64,000 nucleotides of DNA from Brooklawnia sp032229645 (GCA_963722295.1 CAVRLB010000002.1:186001-250000); one strand, 5' to 3'; shown: positions 1 to 9,089, numbered from the stretch's first letter. Program-made: numbers and translations. The notes: generated by a model not told the origin, from the sequence alone.

Positions 1-951
1 AGCCTTGCCGGGAGCGCAGTATTTGGCGTAGTCATCTTCCTGATCACCAGCTACGCGCTCTCGTTCGCTGTCGAGGGACGCCGCCGGGCCGCGAACCGAC
101 TGGCCCGCTACATCATCATGGGCGCCTTCATTATCGCGCTGATCCCGCTGGTCTCGCTGCTGGTCGAGGTCACCTCGCGAGGCCTGGCGCGCTTCGACTG
201 GAGCTATTTCACGATGTCGAAGCGCAATATCGTCGGTGCGGGCGGTGGCGCATCTCATGCCATCACCGGCACCCTGATAGTCACAGGACTGGCCACCTTG
301 GTCTCCGTCCCGGTCGGGCTGCTGACTGCCATCTACCTGGTCGAATACGGCCGCGGCTGGGTCAAGCGGACGATCACCTTCCTGGTCGACGTCATGACGG
401 GCATCCCCTCGATCGTGGCCGGGCTGTTCGCCTATGGTTTGTTCTCGGTGCTCTTCTCACCCGGATCGAAGTCGGGCCTTGCGGGGGCCGTGGCCTTATC
501 GGTGCTGATGATCCCCTACGTCGTGCGCAGCAGCGAGGAGATCCTCCGGCTGGTGCCCGACCAGCTGCGCGAAGCGTCCTACGCCTTGGGTGTGACCCGC
601 TGGCGGACGATCGTGAAGGTGGTGCTGCCGACCTCGATCTCTGGCATCGTTTCGGGAGTCATCTTGGCCATCGCACGCGTCATCGGCGAAACCGCGCCGC
701 TGCTGGTGACCATGGGCTTCACCGATTCACTGGTGACCAATCCGCTGCCGTCCGGCGGCGCCAACAATGTGAATCCGATGACCTCGCTGCCGGTGTTCGT
801 TTACTACGAGTACACCCGTCCAGGTAAGCCCCAAGACGCCTTCTTCGATCGCGCCTGGACCGGGGCATTGGTTCTGGTCTTGATCGTCATGCTCCTGAAC
901 ATCGTCGGCCGGATCGTCGCCAAGAAGTTCGCTCCCAAGATCAATCGTTGA
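1..951 (+). CDS. pstA: Phosphate ABC transporter permease PstA (5' partial)
   Basis: Membrane permease subunit of the PstSCAB high-affinity phosphate importer. The frame is open from base 1, so the true start lies before the window; 316 codons plus stop are visible. Several hydrophobic membrane segments are seen. The cytoplasmic EAA loop that docks on the ATPase is at EASYALGVTRW (from about base 571), followed by a conserved IGETAPLL segment typical of PstA. pstB follows 33 bases downstream on the same strand, which fits the usual pstSCAB order with pstS and pstC upstream outside the window. Expected to be induced by phosphate starvation, but the promoter is not in view. Confidence 0.95.
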   Translation, partial: SLAGSAVFGVVIFLITSYALSFAVEGRRRAANRLARYIIMGAFIIALIPLVSLLVEVTSRGLARFDWSYFTMSKRNIVGAGGGASHAITGTLIVTGLATLVSVPVGLLTAIYLVEYGRGWVKRTITFLVDVMTGIPSIVAGLFAYGLFSVLFSPGSKSGLAGAVALSVLMIPYVVRSSEEILRLVPDQLREASYALGVTRWRTIVKVVLPTSISGIVSGVILAIARVIGETAPLLVTMGFTDSLVTNPLPSGGANNVNPMTSLPVFVYYEYTRPGKPQDAFFDRAWTGALVLVLIVMLLNIVGRIVAKKFAPKINR

Positions 952-984
952 GATCCACGACCAGAAAGCAGAAAGACACTACTA

Positions 985-1764
985 ATGGCCAAGCGCATGG
1001 AGTTGAAGGACCTCAACATCTACTACGGCTCATTTCTCGCCGTCAAAGGGGTCAACATGATGATCGAGCCGCGCTCGGTTACCGCATTCATCGGCCCGTC
1101 CGGCTGCGGCAAATCGACGGTGCTGCGTAGCCTCGACCGGATGCTCGAACTCACCCCCGGTGGACGGGTCGAGGGCCAGGTGCTGCTCGACGATCAAGAC
1201 ATCTACGCACCGAAGGTCGATCCGGTGCGAGTGCGTCAGCAGGTCGGTATGGTCTTCCAGCAGCCGAACCCGTTCCCGACCATGAGCATCCGCGACAACG
1301 TGCTGGCAGGCATCAAGCTGAACGCCCGCAAGATGCCCAAGCCACAGCAGAACGTTGTGGTGGAGCGCTCGCTGAGGAGCGCGAACCTGTGGAATGAGGT
1401 GAAAGACCGGCTGGATGCCCCGGGCAATGGACTGTCCGGGGGCCAGCAGCAACGGCTGTGCATTGCGCGCGCCATCGCGATCGAGCCCGAGGTGCTGCTG
1501 ATGGATGAACCCTGCTCGGCCCTGGACCCGATCTCCACGCTGGCCATCGAGGACCTGATCCAAGAACTGAAGGAGAACTTCACCGTAGTCATCGTGACCC
1601 ACAACATGCAGCAGGCATCGCGGGTTTCCGACAAGACCGGCTTCTTCAACATCGAGGGCACCGGTAAACCCGGACAGCTGATCGAGTTCGACTACACGGA
1701 GAAGATCTTCACCAACCCGTCGCAGCCCGACACCGAGCGCTACATCACCGGTCAGTTCGGCTGA
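985..1764 (+). CDS. pstB: Phosphate ABC transporter ATP-binding protein PstB
   Basis: ATPase that powers PstCA-mediated phosphate uptake at the inner face of the membrane. It has 259 residues, normal for PstB. Walker A is GPSGCGKST (residues 37-45), the Q-loop is MVFQQPNPFP, the ABC signature is LSGGQQQR, Walker B is VLLMDEPCSALDP and the switch histidine lies in VTHNMQQA. The Q-loop sequence FQQPNPFP is characteristic of the phosphate family. It is co-transcribed with pstA. No phoU follows; the next gene is convergent, with an inverted repeat between them. Confidence 0.97.
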   Translation: MAKRMELKDLNIYYGSFLAVKGVNMMIEPRSVTAFIGPSGCGKSTVLRSLDRMLELTPGGRVEGQVLLDDQDIYAPKVDPVRVRQQVGMVFQQPNPFPTMSIRDNVLAGIKLNARKMPKPQQNVVVERSLRSANLWNEVKDRLDAPGNGLSGGQQQRLCIARAIAIEPEVLLMDEPCSALDPISTLAIEDLIQELKENFTVVIVTHNMQQASRVSDKTGFFNIEGTGKPGQLIEFDYTEKIFTNPSQPDTERYITGQFG

Positions 1765-1797
1765 TTCAGGGGTTCGTCGGCCCGACGAGAGCGACGA

Positions 1798-1889
1798 GCG
1801 TGACTAACTACATGCGATCGGAGCCGAATTCGGTAGCTGAATCGATTAAGCACCTCGATTGGTGCCACATCGCATGTAGTTAGTCACGC
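1798..1889. repeat. Perfect 21-bp inverted repeat between convergent genes
   Basis: Arms at 1798-1818 and 1869-1889 are exact reverse complements and enclose a 50-base loop. The right arm overlaps the last codons of the LpqI-like gene (stop at 1884-1886). The loop contains TTCGGTAGCTG (1829-1839), a motif shared with the palindromes near 30223 and 57210. The arms are not GC-rich and there is no T-tract, so this is not a textbook intrinsic terminator. It may still end transcription of both genes, or it may be a small interspersed repeat. Confidence 0.75.
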
Positions 1890-3107
1890 CGAGCAGTTCA
1901 TCAGGCCGAGATCCGACTTGAGTTCGAGCACCCTGGCCGCCTTGGTGGCGATCTGGGCGGCGAGCTGCGGATCGGCCTTTGCTGCGGACAGCGTCGTGTC
2001 GACCATCTGCTGGGCGGCCGCCGCATCGGCCACCACTGCCATGTCGCCGCCGGCCTTCAGGAACATCAGTCCGCGATCAGCGGCCGGGTAGTTCTCGACG
2101 GCCACGGCTGCACCCAGATCGTCCGAGACCACGACCCCATCGAAACCCATTCGCTCCCGCAGTATCCCGGTCACGATGGCCGACGAGAAGACTGCCGGAT
2201 TGTCCGGATCGACCTGGTCGTAGACCGCCGACGAGACCATCACCGACGATGCGCCGGCATCGATCGCTGCCTGGAAGCTCGTCAGATCGGCCGCGGTCAG
2301 CTGACTCGTCTGGTCGTGCCCGACCGCGAAATCAGTGTTCTCATTGACATTCCCGAGACCCGGGAAATGCTTGGCGCTGCTGGCGACCCCCGAATCGCTG
2401 AGCCCCGTGATCACCTCGGCGACCTTGTCACCGACCGTTGCCGGATCAGAGCCGTAGCCGCGCTCAAGTTGCCCGATCGCCGCATTGTTGGCGGCCTGCC
2501 CGGCCGGCACCACATCGGCCACCGGCGCGAGATTCCAGTTCACGCCGGCGTCTCGAAGTTCCTGCCCCCAGCGCTGCCAGCTAGCCCGCAGCTCGGCATC
2601 ATCCAGGGACGCTTGGTCGACCGCCGAAGGAATCGTGTCGAAGCCGGGGCCACTGAGCTTCTGCACCAGGCCGCCTTCTTGATCGGTCGCGATCAGCAAC
2701 GGAATGCCGGGCGCGAAATCCTGCAGCTGCTGGGTCTCCGCCTGCACGGCCGCCAACCCGGCGGTGCGGTTGCCCAGCAGGATCACCGCACCGTTGCCAC
2801 TGGCATTGATCTGAGCAGCCGCCTGATCGACGTCTGCGCCTGCCATCAGCACGGTCATATAGAGCTGCCCGACCTGCTCAGCCAGGCTGAGCTGTTGGGC
2901 GTATGACAGGCACGCTGTCGCGGGATCGATGATCGACGACTCGCCGGTGGTCGAGGCCGCTGTACTCGACGCCGGGGCGCTCGCGGCCGGGTTGGGCGTA
3001 CCCGAGCCGGTGTCGGCGGCGCCGCCCGAGCCGCTCGGGCCCGGGGCGCAACCAACCAGTCCCAGCGCGAAAACGAGGATTCCCGCAGTCCACCAGCCTC
3101 GGCTCAC
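1884..3107 (-). CDS. LpqI-like glycoside hydrolase family 3 lipoprotein (beta-N-acetylglucosaminidase type)
   Basis: Predicted exported, lipid-anchored GH3 enzyme of 407 residues that would remove N-acetylglucosamine from peptidoglycan fragments. The signal peptide ends in the lipobox LVGC with Cys20, followed by a Ser/Ala/Gly-rich linker. The GH3 barrel shows TDQEGGLVQKL and KHFPGLG. The usual NagZ D-S-H loop is replaced by NTDF, as I recall for mycobacterial LpqI-type proteins, so it is closer to LpqI than to cytosolic NagZ. Its ATG overlaps the stop of the mycothione reductase gene by 4 bases, so the two are probably translationally coupled. Family assignment is firm; substrate is inferred. 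Confidence 0.85.
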   Translation of the reverse strand: MSRGWWTAGILVFALGLVGCAPGPSGSGGAADTGSGTPNPAASAPASSTAASTTGESSIIDPATACLSYAQQLSLAEQVGQLYMTVLMAGADVDQAAAQINASGNGAVILLGNRTAGLAAVQAETQQLQDFAPGIPLLIATDQEGGLVQKLSGPGFDTIPSAVDQASLDDAELRASWQRWGQELRDAGVNWNLAPVADVVPAGQAANNAAIGQLERGYGSDPATVGDKVAEVITGLSDSGVASSAKHFPGLGNVNENTDFAVGHDQTSQLTAADLTSFQAAIDAGASSVMVSSAVYDQVDPDNPAVFSSAIVTGILRERMGFDGVVVSDDLGAAVAVENYPAADRGLMFLKAGGDMAVVADAAAAQQMVDTTLSAAKADPQLAAQIATKAARVLELKSDLGLMNCSA

Positions 3108-4558
3108 GGCCGCTCGCTCCGCTCAGCGGCCGCGTTCAGCACTCCCAGCAGGGCGTTCTCGACCACCTCGCTCAGCGCCGGATGAATCCAGTACTGACCC
3201 TTCGCCACCTCGCTGATCGTTTGGCCCAGGCTCATTGCCTGGATCAGCGGCTGGATCAAGACGGTCGCCTCCGGGCCGACGATATGGGCACCGAACAGGT
3301 GCTCGCCGGCCGGGTCGGCCAGCAGCTTGACGAAATGTTCTGTGTCGTTGATCGCCCAACCGTACGCCACCGAGGCGTAGTCCTGAACGTGCGCGATGAA
3401 ATCGACGCCGGCGTCCCGCAGTTCCTCTTCGGTGGCTCCGACCGTGGCGATCTGCGGCTCTGTGAAGATGCCCTCCGGCACGAAACGCTCGTCGCGCTCG
3501 GTCAGCTGGCCTCCGGCACGTTCGGTGAGCAGGTTTCGTTTGACCAGGCGGGCCTGAGCATTCGCGAGATGCTTGAGCATCTTTGGCGAGCAGACATCGC
3601 CGAGCGCCCAGATATGCCGGACCGGGGTACGCAGGTATTCGTCCACCGGGATGAAGCCGTCCTCGTCGAGGACGATCCCGGCCTTGTCAACGCGCAGCTG
3701 GTCACCGTTGGGAATGCGTCCTTGGCAGACCAGCACTGCGTCCGCCGGATAGGTGTATTCGATGCCGTAGGAGTCCTGGGTGCAGATGACCACCCCGCCC
3801 AGATCGTCCGAATCGAGCCCGGTGACGGTCTGGTTGAGCCGGAGCACCATCCGGTTGGCCAGTTCTTCGGTGACCTTGACGCCGATCGCGGAGTCGAGAG
3901 CGCGCAGCAGCGGCTCGCGGCGGCAGATGATGGAAACCTGGGAGCCCATCCCGGCGAAGATGTGGCCGAATTCGACCGCCTCGACGCCACCACCGAGGAT
4001 CACCAATCGCTGGGGCAATTCGTCTGTGCGCATGATCGATTCCGACGTGTGCACGAAACCCTGCAGATAGGGGTCGTCGAAGCCCGGCGCGCTCACCTGA
4101 CGCGGACGCGAACCAGCCGCGATGACGATACGGTCGGCGGTGATCTGCCGATGCCCGACGCGCACGGTGTGGGCGTCCACGAAGGTGGCGGAACCGAAGA
4201 GCACCTGCACGTTCGGACGCCTCGCGACTCCGGCCAACCCGGACGCCGAGATCGAATCGGTGCGGCTGAAAGTGCGCGACTGGATGGCCTTGAAGTCGAC
4301 GTTCATCAGGTTCAGGCCGACATCGATCCGGGCGGCCGATAGCGGTGCCATGGAAAAGCTGGCGGGCACCGAGAGCATCTTGGAGGGGATGCAGCCAGCG
4401 TTCAGGCAGGTGCCGCCGAAGGCGTCGTTGGGGCCGATGCCGTCGTCGATGAGGGCGATCTGCCAGTCGTTGATGTCATCGTCGATCAGCGACAGGCCGG
4501 AACCCGACCCGATGATGCAGAGATCGACATGATCGGCGGCAGATGGTGTGTCATGCAT
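3104..4558 (-). CDS. mtr: Mycothione reductase
   Basis: FAD-dependent pyridine nucleotide-disulfide oxidoreductase that reduces mycothione to mycothiol with NADPH in the cytosol. The redox-active disulfide is in GGTCLNAGCIPSK near the N-terminus, the second Rossmann motif is ILGGGVEAVEFG, and the C-terminal dimer-interface signature is HPALSEVVENALL. The MLKHLANAQAR segment favours mycothione reductase over lipoamide dehydrogenase. The first dinucleotide-binding loop reads IIGSGSG. Two in-frame ATGs exist at 4567 and 4558; I chose 4558 because AAAGGA lies at normal spacing before it, giving 484 residues. It sits between a histidine phosphatase and the GH3 lipoprotein on the same strand. Confidence 0.88.
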   Translation of the reverse strand: MHDTPSAADHVDLCIIGSGSGLSLIDDDINDWQIALIDDGIGPNDAFGGTCLNAGCIPSKMLSVPASFSMAPLSAARIDVGLNLMNVDFKAIQSRTFSRTDSISASGLAGVARRPNVQVLFGSATFVDAHTVRVGHRQITADRIVIAAGSRPRQVSAPGFDDPYLQGFVHTSESIMRTDELPQRLVILGGGVEAVEFGHIFAGMGSQVSIICRREPLLRALDSAIGVKVTEELANRMVLRLNQTVTGLDSDDLGGVVICTQDSYGIEYTYPADAVLVCQGRIPNGDQLRVDKAGIVLDEDGFIPVDEYLRTPVRHIWALGDVCSPKMLKHLANAQARLVKRNLLTERAGGQLTERDERFVPEGIFTEPQIATVGATEEELRDAGVDFIAHVQDYASVAYGWAINDTEHFVKLLADPAGEHLFGAHIVGPEATVLIQPLIQAMSLGQTISEVAKGQYWIHPALSEVVENALLGVLNAAAERSERP

Positions 4559-4585
4559 GCGGGTCATCCTTTCAGGCTTAGCAGT

Positions 4586-5260
4586 TCAATGGCCGGACGA
4601 AAACGCCTTGTTCCCGTTTTCTCTGAGCAGGTCGCGTGCCGGTTCGGCGTAGGTCACTCCGCTGAGTCGTCCGGCTGCGAACCGGAACGTCGTCACGCTG
4701 GCCAGCGTGCACTGCCGTTTGCGGGGGTCGTGCGCGAGCCTCAGACCCTCGGCACACCGCCGGGCGATCCAGATCGGCAGCTGATGACTGACCAGCACCG
4801 CTTGCCCGCCAGGGCTCATCTCGCTCGCGGTCTCGGTGATCGCATCCAGCATCCGGGCGGCCAGCTGGTCGTATGGCTCACCCCACGACGGACGCAGCGG
4901 ATTGACGAAATAGGGCCAGTTGCGTGGGTCGAAGATCGCCTTGTTGCGTTTGCCGAAGACCTGCCCGGCGAGCTTGTTCTCGGCCTCGATCAGCCGGTCG
5001 TCGATGCGGATCTCGAGTTCGGGATGCCCCGCCGCAACCGGAGCAAGGGTCTCCTGCGCCCGCTCCAACGGAGAACAGCGCAGCTGGTCCAACTCAACCG
5101 AGGCGAACCATTCGCCCAGCCGATCGGCCATCGCCCGGCCGGTCTCGGAGAGGTGGTATCCGGGGAGCAGTCCGTAGAGGACACCGGTGGGGTTGAAGAC
5201 CTCGCCGTGGCGCACCACGTGCACCTGGGTTACTGGATCAGATGTCTGGCTGGGTTGCAC
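4586..5260 (-). CDS. Histidine phosphatase family protein (phosphoglycerate mutase-like)
   Basis: 224-residue member of the histidine phosphatase superfamily. The catalytic RHGE motif is near the N-terminus (VHVVRHGEVFN) and is followed by the usual LSETGRAMADRLGEW segment. The second catalytic histidine is in LVSHQLPIW. The substrate cannot be told from sequence; actinobacterial relatives of this length are often annotated MSMEG_4193-like or as phosphatases of small metabolites. The GTG start at 5260 is supported by a -10-like TAGGCT 6 bases upstream and by the lack of a Shine-Dalgarno, which suggests a leaderless message. mtr and the GH3 gene follow on the same strand. Confidence 0.85.
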   Translation of the reverse strand: MQPSQTSDPVTQVHVVRHGEVFNPTGVLYGLLPGYHLSETGRAMADRLGEWFASVELDQLRCSPLERAQETLAPVAAGHPELEIRIDDRLIEAENKLAGQVFGKRNKAIFDPRNWPYFVNPLRPSWGEPYDQLAARMLDAITETASEMSPGGQAVLVSHQLPIWIARRCAEGLRLAHDPRKRQCTLASVTTFRFAAGRLSGVTYAEPARDLLRENGNKAFSSGH

Positions 5261-5266
5261 GTCTGA

Positions 5267-5272
5267 AGCCTA
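5267..5272 (-). promoter_or_regulatory. -10-like element of a leaderless promoter (histidine phosphatase)
   Basis: TAGGCT on the minus strand lies exactly 6 bases before the GTG at 5260. Transcription starting at the usual distance from a -10 would begin at the start codon. No convincing -35 box was seen. Confidence 0.5.
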
Positions 5273-5311
5273 CCGGCTGAGCACCAGCGTTCTCCGGCTG
5301 ACCTGGGGTCC

Positions 5312-6919
5312 CTACTTCGAGCGCCGTCGCTGCCGACGCTGGGAAGGTCTGCGCACCGACTCGCCGCGTTCGGTGAACCCTTCGGCACGCTTGGCTGCGA
5401 AGGTGGCCAGGGCATCCACAAGGTCGACCTGACTCGGCTGCGAGGCGACCACATCGACTCTGAGGTTTGCTTCCTCACATGCGGCGACGGTGGCCGGCCC
5501 GATCGCCGCGATCAGGGTGTCCGCATGTGGCTTACCGGCGATGCCCACCATGTTGCGCACCGTCGAGGCCGAGCTGAAGACCACGGCATCGAAGCGTCCG
5601 GACTTGATGGCCTCACGGATATCGGCGGGCGGCGGCGAGGCGCGCACGGTGCGGTACGCGACAACGTCCTCCACTTCCCAGCCGAGTTCGTTCATGCTCT
5701 GCACCAGCGAGTCCACCGCTATGTCGGCTCGCGGAATGAGGATCCGGTTGATGGGGTCGAGCAGGTCGTCGAAGATCGGGAACTCGGCGGCAAGAGCCTC
5801 GCTGCGCTGCTCTCCGTCCGGGACCAGGTCGGGGGTGATGCCCCAGCCCCGCAATGCCGTGACGGTATCGGCGCCGACGGCTGCGATGCGCAGCCCTGAG
5901 AACGCCCTGGAGTCGAGACCGAGCCCCACCAGACGTTCGGTGACCGCACGCACCGCCTGTGCTGAGTTGAAGATGATCCACTGATAGCGGCCGTCCACCA
6001 GGCCCTGGATGGCTCGTTCCATCGGCTGCGGATTGCGCGGCGGCTCGACCGAGATCGTCGGTATCTGCATGGGTATCGCGCCGTGGTGTTCCAAGCGGCG
6101 TTCCATCGCTCCCGACACCCCCTTGGTTCGGGGTACCAGCACATGCCAGCCGAACAGCGGCTTCGACTCGAACCAGTTCAGACTCGGATCCCGGGTGGCG
6201 GCCGGCCCGACGATGACTGCGGCCGGGCATTCGTCCGCGCCATCGAGCACGCCGGCGAGTCCCCCGAGGGTGGTCGGGGTGCTGACCTGGGCGCTGGTCG
6301 CATAGTCGGAGACCACCAAGACCTGGGTGTCTGCCGATAGTCCGCTCTGTTCAGCGCGCGCCACGATGTCGGCCACGTGCCGCTCGGGGATGAGCGCGAC
6401 GAATGACTCGCCGTCAGCAGCGTCCTTGCTCGGCCCCGACCAGAGCCGGAAGCCGGGCCCGGGAGTGATGCCGGTGGAAGTGATCGCCAGACTGAGTCTC
6501 GACAGGCCCGGCACCATGTCGATCTGGCAGCCGTTCGCCTTGAGCTGGGAGGCGTATGGCGCAGCCTCCGCGTCCACCAGCGGATCACCGGTGAGCAGCC
6601 AGACCACACTCAATCCCGATTGGACGAGTGCGGTGATCTTACCGAGGTCGGGCTTGTCGTCGGTCTGAAGCGTGATGACGCCGTCGGGGATAGCTATCTC
6701 CGGTTCACCGAGCAACGCTTCATCGACATCGGGATTGAGGACGATGACATCGGCCTCTTCGATGGCCTTCAATCCGGCCAACGTCAGCCGCAGCGGGCCA
6801 CCAAGCCCGACTCCGACGAAGATCACATAGCCGGGGGTGGCGCGGGCCGGTGTGCGACTGGCCACCAATGCGGCCGGATCACAATCGGCAAGCGCCACCG
6901 CTGACGGCTGCTCACTCAC
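5312..6919 (-). CDS. hemD: Fused uroporphyrinogen-III methyltransferase-like / uroporphyrinogen-III synthase (HemD)
   Basis: 535-residue cytosolic tetrapyrrole enzyme. Residues about 25-250 resemble the SAM-dependent CobA/CysG methyltransferase fold; residues about 260-510 are the HemD synthase that closes and isomerises hydroxymethylbilane to uroporphyrinogen III. The methyltransferase motifs are degenerate: the usual GxGPGDP loop reads GVGLGGP and the GGDP motif reads LTGDP, so methyltransferase activity may be lost. The tail is very basic (QRRQRRRSK). The GTG start follows GAGGAG at good spacing. No hemA, hemC or hemB is next to it, unlike many actinobacterial hem clusters. The HemD half is well supported. 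Confidence 0.85.
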   Translation of the reverse strand: MSEQPSAVALADCDPAALVASRTPARATPGYVIFVGVGLGGPLRLTLAGLKAIEEADVIVLNPDVDEALLGEPEIAIPDGVITLQTDDKPDLGKITALVQSGLSVVWLLTGDPLVDAEAAPYASQLKANGCQIDMVPGLSRLSLAITSTGITPGPGFRLWSGPSKDAADGESFVALIPERHVADIVARAEQSGLSADTQVLVVSDYATSAQVSTPTTLGGLAGVLDGADECPAAVIVGPAATRDPSLNWFESKPLFGWHVLVPRTKGVSGAMERRLEHHGAIPMQIPTISVEPPRNPQPMERAIQGLVDGRYQWIIFNSAQAVRAVTERLVGLGLDSRAFSGLRIAAVGADTVTALRGWGITPDLVPDGEQRSEALAAEFPIFDDLLDPINRILIPRADIAVDSLVQSMNELGWEVEDVVAYRTVRASPPPADIREAIKSGRFDAVVFSSASTVRNMVGIAGKPHADTLIAAIGPATVAACEEANLRVDVVASQPSQVDLVDALATFAAKRAEGFTERGESVRRPSQRRQRRRSK

Positions 6920-7020
6920 GGCAACTCCTCACCCCGGGATGTGCGACGAAGTGTCGGGGTATGGCCACCCGAAACACACGAGCACTGGCCACTGGCCGCC
7001 AGGCTAACGCCCGGCAGAAC

Positions 7021-7122
7021 TCAGCGGCCTGCCCTGCGGCGCTGGATGCGCGTCTTCTTCAGCAGCTTGCGATGCTTCTTCTTCGCCATCCTCTTGCGGC
7101 GCTTCTTGATGACCGATCCCAC
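7021..7122 (-). CDS. 30S ribosomal protein bS22 / AURKAIP1-COX24 domain protein
   Basis: A 33-residue, extremely basic protein, too short for most gene callers. It begins MGSVIKKRRKRMAKKKHRK and ends in RRRAGR. This matches the small actinobacterial ribosomal protein bS22, which is nearly invariant in the phylum. The start is GTG at 7120-7122, preceded by AGAGG at about 6 bases. It lies between hemD and proC, a familiar actinobacterial neighbourhood, although the usual BldC-type regulator gene is not beside it. Confidence 0.9.
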   Translation of the reverse strand: MGSVIKKRRKRMAKKKHRKLLKKTRIQRRRAGR

Positions 7123-7249
7123 TGTGATCCTCTCGAGAATCTCTGAATGCCTTAGGTGCGATGACCTGCGCCGAGCGCAAACTCGCCCCTCGTGCGGGTC
7201 AACCGCAACTTGAGCAGTTTACCGCGACGGCTTCGGAATGAACAATCGA

Positions 7250-8050
7250 TCATTCTCCGCGACTGCGCCGGTAGGCGGCCCATACCGCGTCGCTGACCGC
7301 TGCCCTGGTGGCATGCGCATCGAGTGCACGGATGCCGGCGGCCGTGGTGCCGCCGGGCGAGGTGACGCGTTCGCGCAGCAGGGTCGGATGCTCGCCACCC
7401 GCCAGCAGCCGGGCGGAGCCGACGATCGTCTGCCTGGCAAGTCTGTCGGCTTGAGCACGGGTCAGGCCGACCTGCACACCTGCCTCGATCAGGGCTTCCG
7501 CCAGGTAGAAGACGTAGGCTGGCCCGGATCCGCTCACCGCCGTCACGGCATCCTGCTGTGATTCGGGGACGACCATGGTTTCGCCGACAGCGCCCATCAG
7601 GGCGGTGGCCAGGTCGAGCTGCGGCTCGCTGACGAGTTCGTTGGGCGACAGCGCAGACATGCCCGCCCCGACCTGAGCGGGGGTGTTCGGCATCACCCGG
7701 ACGATCGGGATACCCGCTGGCAGGTTCGAGGCGAGAGCGCCGAGCGCGACGCCCGCACACATCGACATGACCAGGGTCTGTTCGCCGATCAGCGGCGCGA
7801 TCTGCCCGCAGACGGCCGCGGCCACGTTCGGCTTCACGACGATCGCGATCACGTCGGGGTTACCGTCGATTTCGGCGACCGACCCGACGACCTGCAGGCC
7901 CGGCTCCTCGACCAGCTCGGTGCGCCGGGCGGGTCCGGGTTCGACGACTGTGACGTTCGCCCAGCCCTGCGATGTCAGGCCGGACGCGATCGCCCCGCCC
8001 ATCACGCCTCCGCCGACGACCACTACCGCTACCTGGCTGTGATCGGCCAT
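7250..8050 (-). CDS. proC: Pyrroline-5-carboxylate reductase
   Basis: Cytosolic enzyme of the last step of proline synthesis, reducing pyrroline-5-carboxylate with NAD(P)H. The N-terminal Rossmann loop is VVGGGVMGGAI, the catalytic region contains SGSGPAYVFYLAEALIEAG, and the C-terminal family signature is VTSPGGTTAAGIRAL. I placed the start at the ATG of MADHSQVAV (8048-8050) rather than at a TTG 21 bases upstream inside asd; this gives 266 residues, the family norm, and puts it directly after the asd stop at 8052. Proline dehydrogenase lies a few genes away, so synthetic and degradative proline enzymes are neighbours. Confidence 0.93.
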   Translation of the reverse strand: MADHSQVAVVVVGGGVMGGAIASGLTSQGWANVTVVEPGPARRTELVEEPGLQVVGSVAEIDGNPDVIAIVVKPNVAAAVCGQIAPLIGEQTLVMSMCAGVALGALASNLPAGIPIVRVMPNTPAQVGAGMSALSPNELVSEPQLDLATALMGAVGETMVVPESQQDAVTAVSGSGPAYVFYLAEALIEAGVQVGLTRAQADRLARQTIVGSARLLAGGEHPTLLRERVTSPGGTTAAGIRALDAHATRAAVSDAVWAAYRRSRGE

Positions 8051-8051
8051 C

Positions 8052-9089
8052 TCAGCCACGGTTCGCGGCAACGATCTCGGCGACCTGGATGGCGTTCAGC
8101 GCAGCTCCCTTGCGCAGGTTGTCGCAGCAGATGAACATGGCCAGACCGCGTCCGTCCGGCACGGACTGGTCGACCCGGATTCGTCCCACAAGGCTCGGAT
8201 CGATGCCGGCCGCGTCGCGAGGCGTCGGGATATCGACCAGCTTGACTCCGGGCGCATCCGCGAGCAGCGCCTTGGCCTCGTCCGGACTGATCGGACGCGA
8301 GAAGGTCGCGTTGACGGTTAATGAATGTGCGGTGAAGACGGGGACGCGCACGCAGGTGCCGCTGACCAGCAGGCCGGGCAGATGCATGATCTTGCGCGAC
8401 TCGTTGCGCAGCTTCTGCTCTTCATCGGTCTCCAGCCAGCCGTCATCGACCAGCGACCCGGCATAGGGCACCGCGTTGAAGGCGATCGGCGCCACATAGG
8501 GGCCGAGGTCGTCCGGGGGGGCAACGGCCTTGCCGTCATAGGTGAGCCGGGCGAAATCCTGGGCGACGGCGGCCTCGGACTGGTCGTGCAGGGCGCGGAC
8601 GCCGGCCAAGCCGGAGCCGGAGGTGGCCTGATAGGTGGCGACAACCAGGCGCTCGAGACCGGCGGCATCGCTGAGCGGCTTCAGTACCGGCATCGCGGCC
8701 ATCGTGGTGCAGTTCGGGTTCGCGATGATGCCCTTCGGCGGGTTGATCGCGTCCTCGGGGTTGACCTCGCAGACCACCAGCGGCACGTCGGGATCACCCC
8801 GCCAGCACGACGAATTGTCGACGACGATCGCGCCGGCGGCGGCCACCTTGGGGGCATAGATCTGGGAGGCGGTCTTGCCTGCTGAGAAGATCGCGATATC
8901 GAGGCCCTCGAATGAAGCGCTGGCCATGTCTTCCACGACGATCTGCTCACCGCGCCAGTCGAGCTTCTTGCCCGCAGAACGCTCGGATGCGAAGTACCGC
9001 ATCGAATCGACGGGAAAATCACGCTCGTCGAGCAACGCCCGCATGACGTTGCCGACCTGACCGGTCGCACCAAAAACTCCAACTCGCAT
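8052..9089 (-). CDS. asd: Aspartate-semialdehyde dehydrogenase
   Basis: Reduces aspartyl phosphate to aspartate semialdehyde, the branch point to lysine/diaminopimelate, threonine and methionine. 345 residues. Motifs: NADP-binding GATGQVGNVM at the N-terminus, active-site Cys in NPNCTTMAAMP, and the C-terminal RVPVFTAHSL segment with the catalytic histidine. The start is the ATG of MRVGVFGATG at 9087-9089; a longer upstream extension is low-complexity and not part of the family. proC follows with essentially no gap. lysC (aspartokinase), a common partner, is not in view. Confidence 0.94.
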   Translation of the reverse strand: MRVGVFGATGQVGNVMRALLDERDFPVDSMRYFASERSAGKKLDWRGEQIVVEDMASASFEGLDIAIFSAGKTASQIYAPKVAAAGAIVVDNSSCWRGDPDVPLVVCEVNPEDAINPPKGIIANPNCTTMAAMPVLKPLSDAAGLERLVVATYQATSGSGLAGVRALHDQSEAAVAQDFARLTYDGKAVAPPDDLGPYVAPIAFNAVPYAGSLVDDGWLETDEEQKLRNESRKIMHLPGLLVSGTCVRVPVFTAHSLTVNATFSRPISPDEAKALLADAPGVKLVDIPTPRDAAGIDPSLVGRIRVDQSVPDGRGLAMFICCDNLRKGAALNAIQVAEIVAANRG

